From: Macrolepiota albuminosa
Taxonomy: Eukaryota > Basidiomycota > Agaricomycetes > Agaricales > Agaricaceae
Direction: 5' to 3'
Length of the DNA: 64,000 nucleotides
NCBI GenBank assembly: GCA_027475525.1
Contig: JAMWFC010000113.1
Span: 1,538,001 to 1,602,000, forward strand
Part shown: piece by piece, positions 36,254-47,099 of the stretch
How the letters are laid out: every line of letters begins with the position of its first letter
Numbering within the stretch: the stretch's first letter is position 1
The notes under the pieces: generated by a model
What the model was told of the DNA's origin: nothing
The model's input: the letters and a program-made list of their open reading frames with translations, nothing else
The model's database searches: none
Program-made: the position numbers and the translations under genes

Positions 36254-39200
36254 ATGACTACACTCTTCTCAACCAAATGCAGATCAACACATCTCCTTAC
36301 TCTCGTCGCGTCTCTCCTCCAAGCATCATACTTCCTTTTTACGCCCTCTCAACGGAGCAGTGGCAACAATCTTACCGTCAGTAGCACGCGCACATTCCCC
36401 ACTCCAACCATCAAACCCCCAACTCGCACGACCCCTCACAATGGCGTCAACAGCTCTGGCTCACTTGGTATATATCTACCCTTTTGTGCACTCCTTGTGG
36501 GCTTCCTCTTCGGATTCGGTACGTTCTGGGCATCATGTCATATTTTTACAACTTAAGCACGTTCCTAGCAATGGTATGTAGTCGAACTGGATCCAAGACC
36601 GCCGATTCAATTCACCCATCCCCTCGTCGAGCTTCCTCAACACCTCCTGCGAACGCCCCAACGAACAACGATGACAAGGACAGGACCGACGCTGACGACT
36701 CTGAACCAGACAATTCTGGGAACGAGGGTCCTGGAGACGGCGACGGAAGCGACGACACTACCAATGAGCAAGAGGCTGACAATCCATCAAGCGAAACGAG
36801 CCTGCACAAATCACCCGATCCCGAAGACCCCCCGCCTCCTCCACCAAGTGCTCTTGACGAGAACGACGACGACCGTAGGGCGGCTTTCAACGGCCCGGCC
36901 CTCAGCTTTCTCCATTTTCTCCTCGGAGTCGGTGCCGGGCTCCTCGCGAGATTGGTCACCATGAATGCGACAAGCTACCGTCGAAAACTCCACCGTCTTT
37001 TTCGCAAGGTCACTTCCCGTCCGTTTTCAATAAAACCCGGCCCTTTCTGGCCGAGGCCATCCCACTTACCTACTGTGGGGCTGCCATGTTCTTGCCATCA
37101 CCAACCCTTCTCTGTCGCTACTGCCGAAGTGCATAACTCGTCTCAACCACGACGCATCAAGGTCAGCCTCCCGGCGTCATTCACCACAATCATCAAATAC
37201 ACCGTGGATATCATCGCAGGGCTCTGTCCTATATGCCTCTCCCTCGTTAATACCATCCGCCCTCCAGTAAATTGGTTGATACATGCCATGGCTCAGGACC
37301 TTGTCGTCGTGGATGCTTATCTTTCCCTCGTAATCGACAGGATGCGAGCTATTGACATTGGCCATGGCTCTTCGTTGCGTATAATCGTTGGTTGCAGTGT
37401 TTTGCTGCTCGCTGTCCTCGAGGTCTACAGTGCCGGGCTTTCTGCCAACCCTGCTAAAAGAACGGACACGGATTTGTATAGAGATGAAATCAGGTTTCCC
37501 TTTGCTGACGTTGATCTACCCCTCGAAGATCCCCCGTCGCTTCAACCCAGCATTGTTCATCCTGACTCTATGGACCACTTTGAAGACAACCTACCGTTCC
37601 ATGACGTCGATTTCCCACTCGTGGAAGTGGAACTTGATGATCCTGTTACAGGTCAGACTATAGTGGCGGATCCCATCGTGAGCTTTGAGAAAAACGATGG
37701 CGCAGTATCCACCGACGAGATTGAACCAGTCATGGAATTCGAGACTGAACATTGCTTGACTGTGGGAAAGGTCTCCCCTGATTGTGGTCCGGCATTGTAT
37801 TTGGGATCCATGGATGTTGGGCAAGTAGAGAATCTCGAATCCAACGAGGATATTCATGAGGTCGACAACCGCATTATCGTCCCATCCCGTGACGTCGATC
37901 TCCCACTTGTGAAATTGGAACTTGATGATCCTGCTACAGGTCAGACTATAGTTGTAGATCCCATCGCCAGCTTTGAGAACAACGATGGGGCAGCTTCCAC
38001 CAACGAGATTGAACTAGTCACGGAATTTGAGGTTGAACATTGCTCACCTGTAGAAGAGGTTTCCCTCAATTCTTTTCCGACATTGCCTTTGGGATTCGTG
38101 GATGTCAAGCAAGTAGAGAATTTCGAAGTCACCAAGGATATTTGTGAGATCCACAACACTCAAGTCGACAATATTCACGAGGTCCACAACACTCAAGTCG
38201 ACGATATTCACGAGGTCAACAACACTCCATTCGACGAGCTGACAAGTTCAGCATACGATGAATATGAAGGTTTTAGCTTTGCCGCGGGTGTCTGTCCTCT
38301 GTCCGTGGAGGTTGTCAAATCTGAAGGGATTGATACAGGAATGTGTCCAGATCCCATCAACTTCGAGGAAGACCCCGACGCAGTTTTGAATTGCCTAGCC
38401 GGCTTATTCGACTACAATACAGATTATTCTTTGCACGTCGAGGCCACTGAGGACGAAGAGATTGAAAAGCTAGGCAGCACAGAAGGTTTATCTACGGATC
38501 TCTTTGTCGGGGAAGACCCAGACACTATCTTGGAATGTATAGCGGACTTCTTCGACTTACCTGTGATTCGAAGTTTTGCAGACGAAGAAGGCGCTTCAGG
38601 CCCACCGGTTCAGGATGAATTTATATTGGTACCAGTAAACTACACTTGTATTGATATTTCGTTCTGACCTCCATCAGTCTCAGGTTTCTCCTAAGGATTC
38701 TGGTGACGTTTGTATCCGAGCGTTCACCTCCTGCGAGACGTTTGCAGCGGCGTTTGGCTTCGAGAATGAGCAACCGTTAGAGGTTCGGCCCCTTCTTTGA
38801 TCATACCTCTCGCTACTGACACTCATACAATCATCAGTTCCTCCGACCCCTTCCAGCCCGCCTTGAGAGGCTCCTTCCCTCATACTCCATCTTCACAAAC
38901 ACTCCAGCACGATCCTTCACCCTTGGTGCACCACCCGCAACTCCAACGACTCCATACGCCCGTTGGGTAGAAGAGGACCACCAAACTACTCCATTCATTT
39001 CATCCCCCTTCTGTCCATCTCGCACCCCGCCTCAAAAACCGCCTACCATTGTCATTCCCTCTCCAACATCATCAGAAGGTACTCAACTGGCTGACGAATC
39101 CCCTGCTACCATTCGTGCCCGGCGTCTCGACCGCAAATGGGCGAAGATGATGGCGAAACGTCAGAGAAACGAGGCAAGGAACTTCGTTCCTCGTGTCAGG

Positions 39201-39452
39201 ATTGAAGAGACGTCGTTCTCCTCGTCTCTAGCAAGTGATAGCTCAGTCAAAAGCTTCTTTGATCCCCATGCGTCTATCAATCAAGGTATTCGAGACACAA
39301 AAGCTGATGCCGAACCGGCCAGAACAAACAAATGGAGACCTAGGTGTCCAGGAGATCCAGTTCCGAAACAGAGAAGGTGGAGGAACAAAGATGTGCTAGT
39401 AGGTGCCGGGGAGGACGAGAGTTATGGTGCAGTCGCGGTAGCGGTAGACTAA
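36254..39452 (+). CDS. hypothetical acidic membrane protein with internal repeats
   Basis: Exon 1 starts MTTLFSTKCRSTHLLTLVASLLQASYF (signal anchor-like; shown as STHLLTLVASLLQASYF) and has a second hydrophobic run, YLPFCALLVGFLFGF; a GTACGT...CCTAG intron (about 36520-36570) joins it to MVCSRTGSKT. Further hydrophobic stretches are FLHFLLGVGAGLLARL and LRIIVGCSVLLLAVLEVY. The second half is strongly acidic and carries two copies of a roughly 60-residue unit starting FHDVDFPLVEVELDDP (37597) and SRDVDLPLVKLELDDP (37888), each with TGQTIV.DPI.SFE. A shorter repeat, HNTQVD.IHEV, follows. After introns at about 38629-38683 and 38781-38836 the gene ends in a basic tail (RARRLDRKWAKMMAKRQRN). Function unknown. 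Two EEDPD-x-(V/I)-L-(N/E)-C-(L/I)-A motifs near the end may be short binding motifs. Confidence 0.65.
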
Positions 39453-40272
39453 GGAAAAGCATTCCTGTTTTGCGACCACTAGACCTTATGGTTCCATACT
39501 ATTTCACAATACGTTCGCTAAAGTTTCATTTTATTTGTGGAATAAAATAAGTTTATTTTACATCGAGCACAATAACCGGTCACCAACAAATGTTCAAATC
39601 TGTATAAAATTCTGGAGGTGCCTATGTGAGATATGTATGCTACGATGGTTTCACTACTAGTATACTAGTAAATGCAATCTGAAACAATCCAAGATCTAAT
39701 AAATAACGAGGAAGGAAGATGGAATATAAGGAGTGAGGAAGCAGATCAATGCTGAGCGGGGAGGCTATAGAAGGGAGGGAGAAATAGATAGGCAGCTTCA
39801 ACGAACCAAAATCTAAGCTACGATGCAGACGTGAAGACGCGAAGACTGAAAGGAGAGCCTAGACCAAGTTTCAAAAAGGAAAGAGTTCGATCCCCACGAA
39901 CAAGATTTGAAGGTGAGGTACGGAGACGGAATAGGAAATCGACAAACAGAGAGTGTGAATGGAGCGGTATCCTCCGTACTTAAAAGGGTATTCGGTTGAT
40001 GATGGTGCAAAAACAACGGACGGACACGAGGTCGAGGGAGAAGTGCAAAGCATATACAGTTGAAGACCCACGTAAAACAGTTGAGCGGGGACAGAAAGGA
40101 GAGGTAAAGGGAAGAAGGGAAAACGAACTACAATATTAAATCACGATTCTTTGTTATATGATACATCAAGGGGAATAAACTTCTTTCTTCAATCTTGTTC
40201 ACTGAAATACTAGTACATCAGCCAGAGTTTGAATGCAAAAGTGATCAGCACATACCACATAGTCCCGACTAT
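39453..40272. other. convergent intergenic region, no gene
   Basis: Runs between the membrane-protein gene (+) and the bZIP gene (-). Short minus-strand frames at 39813-40071 lack support. Purine-rich stretches near 40080-40130. Confidence 0.5.
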
Positions 40273-42620
40273 TCAAGATTTCTTATTGAGTGTCAAACTC
40301 CTCATACTTTGTTCCAATAACTCTTCCGCCGCCTTCAAACACTTCCTCTCCTTCTGTGGCGTCTGCGTCTGTTCCTTCTCCTGCTTAGGCTTCACCTCTT
40401 CAACATCCACAACCTTCACAACCGCTGTACCCTCCAACACTTTCCTGACCTTCTCCGCGTCCCATGGTTTTAAACCCGAACTCGAGTTTGAGCTCGAAGA
40501 CCCAGCGAAAGCATCCCAAAACGCATTTCCCAGCTTCCTCAAAAGCGTCTGGCTCGCAATCGCCGCATACATGGCCGTCTCTTTCTTCTCCCGCTCTTTC
40601 TGCAACTCCCTTTCTCTTTCCTTCTCTCTCCTCTCCCTCTCGAGCTTCTCCACCACACCTCCCTTGCCCACGAGCAAAGGCGACGCCGGCGGGGATGTAT
40701 ATGGCGGCGGAGGTGGCGAGTAGGGTGGTGCTGGCGAGTTCTGCAAGTGCTTCCCAGACAACAATGACGCGAGTAGGGATGGTGGTGTGTTGGGCGAAGT
40801 GAAGAACGCCGGGCGGAGCGAGGACGCGAGATTCGTGAAGTGTTGTTTCGCATGGGCCTGTTGGTGCTGGAGGAGATTCTGTTGATGCTGAGTAAATTGT
40901 TGCTGAGACGCCATCTTGCCCCATAGATGCATCCTGTACGCGTCGAGTGTCTTCATTGTAAAAGGGTTGGCATCCGAGAAACCCTCGAAGGCCAGATGAT
41001 TCTGTATCCTCTCTCGTTCTTTCTCCCGCTCTTTCTCTTTCTCTGACATGATCTTCTCCCCCACGAGATCATTAAGCAGAGGATTAACATTCTCTTTCCA
41101 CTTGCTGTCCTTCGGAACAACAAATGGACTCGGACCGAATTGGTTGGCAAACAGATCCACGACAGACATTTCAGGTAGCACAACGCGATGGACAGGCGTG
41201 ATGCCTCCCATACCCAAGCCGAGCCTGACGCCACCCCAAAACCTTCCATTCTTGGTTGTGTCTTTCTGGGTATTTGGCGTGAGCAAAGGCGAGGGCTGTG
41301 GCTGTGCTTGGGCCTGGGCCTGAGCTTGAAGCGTGGCGGCAGCACTCTGCGCGGGAAGCGGGGCAGGCGGGGGAAGATTGAGTAAAGGATACTCAGTAGT
41401 GCCGTCGGCAGCGGTTGTCGGTACACGACCCTCAAGGAGCGTGCGTTTGAGCGTAGCAATCTCTTGTCGCAAAGCCAAGTTCTCGGATTGAGTTGAACCG
41501 AGCTCGGAACGGATGGCCTCGAGGAGTCGATCGCGCTCCGCAATGTCGCCCTCAAGGGTTGAAATGTATTCTTTGCGATCGAAAATTTGAATAAGACGAT
41601 TATAATATAGAAGCGATGGTGATACACACCCTTTCGACGAACGCGGAAGTTACGCGCACTTATCTTGTTACGAAGCTGTCTTTTTTCCTTACTTGTCATT
41701 TTCGCAAGAACCTCTGGAGAAGGTCTCCAATCCTGCGGAAGCTCGTCATCCTCATCTTCCTTGCCGTCCCTCTTCTTTTCCTGAGACTGAAGGTTGTCAT
41801 AGATATTTGTAGGCTGGAAAGCGCTGGGAGGTGTATACGTCGGAGAAGCGACAAAGGAAGAACTAGTGGTGGAAGTGTAAGTATTTTCCTTTCCTAGGGA
41901 GGCAGTAAAGGGATGGGGAGAAGGCGTCTTCTTCATGATGCCTCCTGATTGGACGGTGCCCTTACGCGCCTTGCCATGTCCACCTGCTTTGACAGGCTGG
42001 ATGACAAGCGTCAACTTTTCCCTCTCCTCTTCCGTCTCCAACTCTCTCTCCTTGCGCTTCGCGGACCGCACATTATGGGCCGCCGCTGTCGTAGCCGGTG
42101 GCGAGCCCGAGGACGAAGGGGAAGCCGACACGTCGCCATCGTGTTCCACGTCTTCCTCCTCCTCATCGATATCACTGTGCGCGGAGGGTGTACCAACGAG
42201 TTGAGGATCTATACCCATTGCTTCGCCGACAATGCCAGTGTTGATGCCCGGCATGTCCGTAGTCATCTCCATACCCATTCCACCATCAATCCCCATACCA
42301 ACGCCTTCAAAGACGCTGAAAAATTCGTAGGGGTTGTTAGGAATGTTCATCATGGAATCATACTGCTTTGTCTGGAGGTCGTCGTCAAGGCCGAAGAAAG
42401 AAGAGGGAGTATAATCAGGAAAAGCATGAGACTGTGGGGGTGTCTGTATTGATGAAAGGTAGGGTGACGAGCCGCGAGACGAGGAAGCGGTGGGGGGCGA
42501 GTTGGGGGCGTTGACGATGGCATTGGCGAGGTCGTCGGCAAAGGCGTCGGGGTTGAAGATGTCGGCGAGGTCGGTGAGAGGAGCGGGGAAGGAGTAAGGG
42601 TGTTGGCTATCGACTTGCAT
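40273..42620 (-). CDS. bZIP transcription factor
   Basis: Two exons joined by an intron of about 56 nt (near 41573-41629). The basic region is SPEVLAKMTSKEKRQLRNKISARNFRVRRK (key N-x2-(S/A)AR-x-FR-x-RRK residues), and the zipper follows directly across the intron as EYISTLEGDIAERDRLL and SENLALRQEIATLKRTL with heptad leucines. The basic region lies near residue 340, after an acidic, Ser/Pro-rich N-terminus starting MQVDSQHPYSFPAPLTD. The C-terminus is Pro/Gln-rich, has a charged coiled coil (EKEREKERERIQ; ERERREKERERELQKE) and ends SMRSLTLNKKS*. bZIP dimers bind short palindromes in promoters; this fungal type is often linked to stress or nutrient response, but no target can be read here. An in-frame ATG at 42716 exists; 42620 is preferred because homologous-looking sequence starts there. 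Confidence 0.85.
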
Positions 42621-44062
42621 GGCGGTTCGTGGATAAGAGATTTGTGGCCACAAACCAGGAGTAAAACAAAGCTCGATTATGTAATCTCCGCCGTGCTTGC
42701 GTGCAGTGGGCGGCATGTACAGTCAGTTTCCATCATCTTCTCACATGTTCCAGCTCCGGGTTATTAAATATCCAATGTCCAATATGAGACGTCTAGGACC
42801 CTCTGTGCTTCGACACTGTCGTCGGTCCACCTTCCGAGCTTCCTTTCCACGCCTTATCCACCTGCAAAACACGCCTTTCTAGTAATAGCAACCACCTTCC
42901 CGACGCGCGGCTTGACTTTTTCTAATTATGTCATGATACCTATCACATTTTTGCTTCGTCTCTGAGCATCGCCTCGCTGCTCGCTTCTCGACGTACTCGT
43001 TTCCGCGGCATTTCTTACTCTGGATATCCTGTCGATATCAGCACTGAGCAAGCCTTACAAGGGGTGCAAGACCTATCTCATCGTATACACTGTATAGTAT
43101 CATGTTATTCGAACATTTTTCGTGAAATCATTTCTCCGGTGCATTCCAGTGCATTCCGCAAAATATTCTTTCAATCAATCCTCCATCACTGGGGTTAGAG
43201 GTTCATGCGGCAGCTTAGAGTTTAGTTTCCTGGGACCGATCTTAATGTTTCCTACATACAGTCACCCAATCCTGCACACAAAAGCCCTGATTCAAGGCAT
43301 ATAGTTGGTAGTCTTGATGGCTGAGCCTCTTGAAATGCCTTGAAACTACTCACTGACACCTTTCAACTGCTGTTGTGTCGGTTCTATGCTCTAGGTGAGA
43401 TCCTGAGTGAGTAGTCCCTGACAGGCTTCCATATGTAACGAAAAAGAGGAGACATACATGCCTATCAAGAAACTGACATGTCATGGATGTGCAGGCAATT
43501 TTCTATCTCACGAATGCTATTCCGTCAAATGGTTTCTACATACTAAAACCTTACACAAGTTCTTTGCATCATACATTAGAAATCTCTCAAGTCACTAGTC
43601 GTTTAAAGAACTTGCTAGATGAATCGCGCTCGCTTATTACTTAGGATATCATTTATTATAATTGCACTCATGCATTCAAACTTGAACTTGGACAATGTCT
43701 TGCGTAATTCTCGGTTCTCGCGATTTTTGAACTTCGGCACAACTAATTGAACTCTGACTTGACTTGCATCAACTGCAGCACAAAGTTGCAAGAAGTAGCA
43801 GAGCACTCCAGCTACAGAATCTTTGTTCTTTTTCTTTTTTCTTGTCAGCCGCTTGTATTTTATTAGTCTCCTCTAATTTTCTTATGTACTCGTGTGTCCC
43901 ATCAATGGATGGCTTGTCTTATATTGTCTATTATATCAATCATGTACAACAAAGCCATTTACAAAACTAGACAACCACTTATATCATTATCATATTAGAC
44001 ATCTAACTTTCTTCCGTATGATACTAGGCATCAGGGTTTTAGATATGAAATTACATTTCATT
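42621..44062. other. intergenic, promoter of the bZIP gene and AT-rich spacer
   Basis: No recognisable gene in 1.4 kb. GC content falls towards 43.6 kb, marking the change from gene-rich sequence to the accessory region that follows the tRNA. Confidence 0.45.
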
Positions 44063-44155
44063 GGCCTGATGGTCTAGTAGTATGATTCCTTGTTAGGGCT
44101 GATACAAGTTTATCACTCATCGAGGAGGTCCCGGGTTCAATTCCCGGTCAGGCCC
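44063..44155 (+). tRNA. tRNA-Pro(AGG) with intron
   Basis: Acceptor stem GGCCTGA pairs with TCAGGCC (44148-44154). The D arm contains GGTCTAGTAGTATGATT, and the T arm is CCGGG-TTCAATT-CCCGG. The anticodon stem is CCTTG with CGAGG and the loop reads TTAGGG with anticodon AGG; an intron of about 21 nt (CTGATACAAG...) sits one base 3' of the anticodon as in other nuclear tRNA genes. A T-run (CTTTTTTG, about 44171-44178) follows as a Pol III terminator. Confidence 0.9.
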
Positions 44156-44958
44156 ATTTGCTGATATGTGTCTTTTTTGCTTTGCTCAGCTTTTGCATTT
44201 AGCACTTGTGGCCCTCCAAGCCCTCCGAGTCATGCAACATCAATGGTTGTCATTGAAAGTTGAATAACCTGAAAAACATCCCTCTCCCACTGTTGACTAC
44301 AGCCAATCCTACTTAAAATTTATATTCTGTACTTGTTTTCTTTATTTGTCTCAGTCTTTCAGGAATTTCAGTCAATGTGCAGCAATCTTCAACTTCTCCA
44401 CAGCCATCTTGCTAAGACAATGACCATTGTTCCTTGACAAGGCATTATAATATAGATATGACTCATGACCTGTACCTTGAATCATCATTGATACAGCCTC
44501 ATCAAACCCAGAACCTTGTTCTTCTTTGAATGAATCTACAAAGACTCAAGATAACACCTAAATCTGGACCTCCTATGCTCTTCATCCACCCTTCCTTGTA
44601 TTCATTTTATCTACCTTGATTTCCACTATTTATCCTAGATGTTCATCTTGCTATCAACAGTATATTCCAGCATCATGAGAAACACCTGCCACTCATCCAT
44701 TACTGGTTTAAAAGATCATAGATGCACTCATTTCTATGCACTTTCATACCATAATAGTTCTGCACATAGTTCAACTGACAATTAATAATAAGCAAGTGAA
44801 CTTGTTCACTGTAGTATATATATATCTTTGACCAACATCAAGAGTGGAGCAAAAGAAAAATACATTTCAAGAAAGTGTCCTACAGCTATACATAAAAACA
44901 CATTTCAAATGAGAATCATACAGGTATATATGTTGAATTTGATCACATATCAATCTTA
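44156..44958. other. AT-rich spacer, no gene
   Basis: About 800 bp between the tRNA gene and the vWA-E2 relic. Low GC and no long frames; a TATATATATATC run near 44815-44826. Perhaps eroded 3' flank of the pseudogene. Confidence 0.4.
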
Positions 44959-46260
44959 TCAAACATCCAATTCATTGTGCCATTCAGCATGAGATTTAGA
45001 CACATGAGAAATCACAGCTTTGGCAGCTGCTAGTGCAAATGTCCTATCATCATCATGTATTTGAATTCTGAATGAGCCCATAATTGTTTGTCTTACTACA
45101 GCTACCAGAACTCACAATACTTGAGTAAAGCCTGAATCTTCAGTGGATTGTCCAGATCAGGTTTCAGGAGAAGCCCATAAACAAGGCTGAAAATCTCCTT
45201 CAGTGTGATATCAGAGTACCATAACCTCCACAACACAGACTTTTTCTTGCTTTGAGACCTAAACACAGATTCATCAAGCCAAGCATCATGAAAATGTATC
45301 TAGACATGTAACACACATTTGGATGTAGGATGAACATAACAAAACATATCTCTGAAAGACTATAAAGATAGTCCAGAGGTAAATCACATATGAGAAGGAG
45401 ACAACCACCATTGTATAAGCAGCTTTCAGCATCATCTGGTGCCTGGAAAAACCATCCACAGTTTGAGAGCAAGCTAGACAAAAACATCAAGTCAAGTTCA
45501 TATCTCTATCACAACTTTGAGGAATGACATGTCTGCATCACTCACGTATACATTAATTTGTGGATGTGGGTCTGCAATAAGGTCTTGAAGCTGAAAAAAT
45601 CATGGAAGTATAAGAGAATAAAAAAAAGTGAGCAATTTTATTGATATACCTCCTGCATGATCCTCTTTAAGCAATCATTCTTCAAACCACTTAGAAAACT
45701 GGTCAATAGTGATGGTGTCAATCAGATAAAATGGCAGAGAAGGGGCTATTAGGAGTTTCTGGCTTGCAGGACTAAATGCACATATTAGTCTAGTTCTCTG
45801 AGGTCTTTCAGCAGAGTTCATCATTGTTTCAAGGTCCTGTGAACTAAATTCAGCTAAAAATGAGTTATAGAGAATCAAACACACAAATATACTCAATGCA
45901 TCAACCAAAGAGGTTCTTAGAAGAAATAGTAGCCACCTTCATCAATTCATGAGCACAAAATATCTTTTGTGAATAACATACTAGTGGCAGCTGAAAAGGC
46001 CCAAAGACTATTCAAGAAAGAGGTCCCAACTTGTACAGAATCAATAACAATGCAATTTTTCTACAATGCACAGCCAACTTCTATAAGATCTGCAGCTGTA
46101 TTTGTGTCTTTACCATCAGAAACAACAATAATCCTATGATGGAGACTAGGAAGGTCATGACAATAATTAACCAGACAATTATGTGCCAGTTCCAGTGCTT
46201 CATATATTGCAGTATCTCCTTGAGCCTGGACCTTGTCCAATTCAATTCAGAAATTTTCAA
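44959..46260 (-). pseudogene. vWA domain plus ubiquitin-conjugating (E2)-like fold protein, decayed
   Basis: Reading the minus strand in pieces gives GDTAIYEALELAHN, RIIVVSDGKDTNTAADLIEVG and IDSVQVGTSFLNSLWAFSAAT, which is a von Willebrand factor A domain, then DLETMMNSAERPQR. It continues with APDDAESCLYNGGCLLLICD, EICFVMFILHPNV and WYSDITLKEIFSLVYGLLL.PDLDNPLKI, which is the E2 ubiquitin-conjugating core, and ends HAEWHNELDV*. Several stops and frame changes interrupt it (for example a TAG in place of a codon after VGCAL, and stops after DILCS and GGYYFF). The E2 active-site Cys region cannot be read. Related intact fusions are, as far as I recall, found in Agaricomycetes; their function is not known. 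Old loss, since both domains have several lesions. Confidence 0.75.
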
Positions 46261-46409
46261 AAACTGGTGTTAGCTCTTATTTTACTAATGCTTTGTCTGC
46301 AACTTGAAGGTTTTAGAATAAACAAATTTGTTACTTACTCTCAGAAGAATTGACCTACATGTAACCAAATCCAAGACCAGAGAAACAAATATGTCAAATT
46401 GTAACAAAG

Positions 46410-46784
46410 TTATGGTCTTGTGAGAGCTTGTTCACACTGCACAGAATCAGACCAGTCTGGTCTGATCCCTAGTCCAACCAGATTTTTGGTGTTGTTGATA
46501 ATTAGATCTAAAGCCCATGCATCCCTCTCCTCCCACTCCTCTAAGGAAGGGTGCTTTGAGGACCATTCGGTAGCTTTTGTCTCTACTACTTTTGTGTCTA
46601 TTTTTGAGTCGGACTCGCTTGATATGATGGTGCTCAGCTTTTTGATGGTTCCATCCAAGTAGCCGCAAGCTCCTCATGCTCTCGCTGTGATGAGGACTTG
46701 GTTTTTGAATGTTGTGTAGTTGGTCCCGTTGAAGTGTGCTTCTTCAGGGAAAGTTGGTGGGTTTGACAAGTTCGTGGATGTCAT
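46410..46784 (-). pseudogene. Ty1/Copia gag N-terminus relic
   Basis: From ATG 46784 the minus strand reads FPEEAHFNGTNYTTFKNQVLITARA, then an in-frame TGA (46674-46676), then GYLDGTIKKL and, after a short gap, EWSSKHPSLEEWEERDAWALDLI and GLGIRPDWSDS. This is the conserved start of Agaricomycete Copia gag. It is cut off after about 120 codons, so it is a 5' truncated-element stub with its LTR to the right (46893-47090). Confidence 0.75.
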
Positions 46785-46892
46785 TTTGTTGTGGGTGTGT
46801 TTGTTGGATGTAAATGTATTTATTTTGTGGTGAGTCTGTTTTGTCTGGAGCTATGGCTCAACGGTGTTGTGGGAGTGCTAATGGGGCCCATA

Positions 46893-47090
46893 ACCTGTAG
46901 AAATACAGAGTAAGTCCTCAGTCACTCTATGTTATGTGTTTGACTGAGATATATTACCTGTAGAAATACAGAGTAAGTCTACAGGGATTGGTGAGTCAAT
47001 AGGTATGTAGAGGTAGGTAGATTTAGCTCACCCTCAGTCACTCAATGTAATGTGTTTGACTGAGGGTGGCTATCATATATCTAGAAGAAA
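46893..47090 (-). mobile_element. Copia 5' LTR relic with duplicated hairpin
   Basis: Directly upstream (minus sense) of the gag start region is TATGGGCCCCATTAG, a PBS-like stretch beside an LTR end reading ...TATTTCTACA. On the plus strand TGTAGAAATACAGAGTAAGTC occurs at 46895 and again at about 46958. A hairpin with arms CCCTCAGTCA and TGACTGAGGG lies at about 47033-47069, and a shorter version (CTCAGTCA/TGACTGAG) at 46917-46948. The right end of the LTR is not clear. Confidence 0.55.
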
Positions 47091-47099
47091 ATAAAATAA

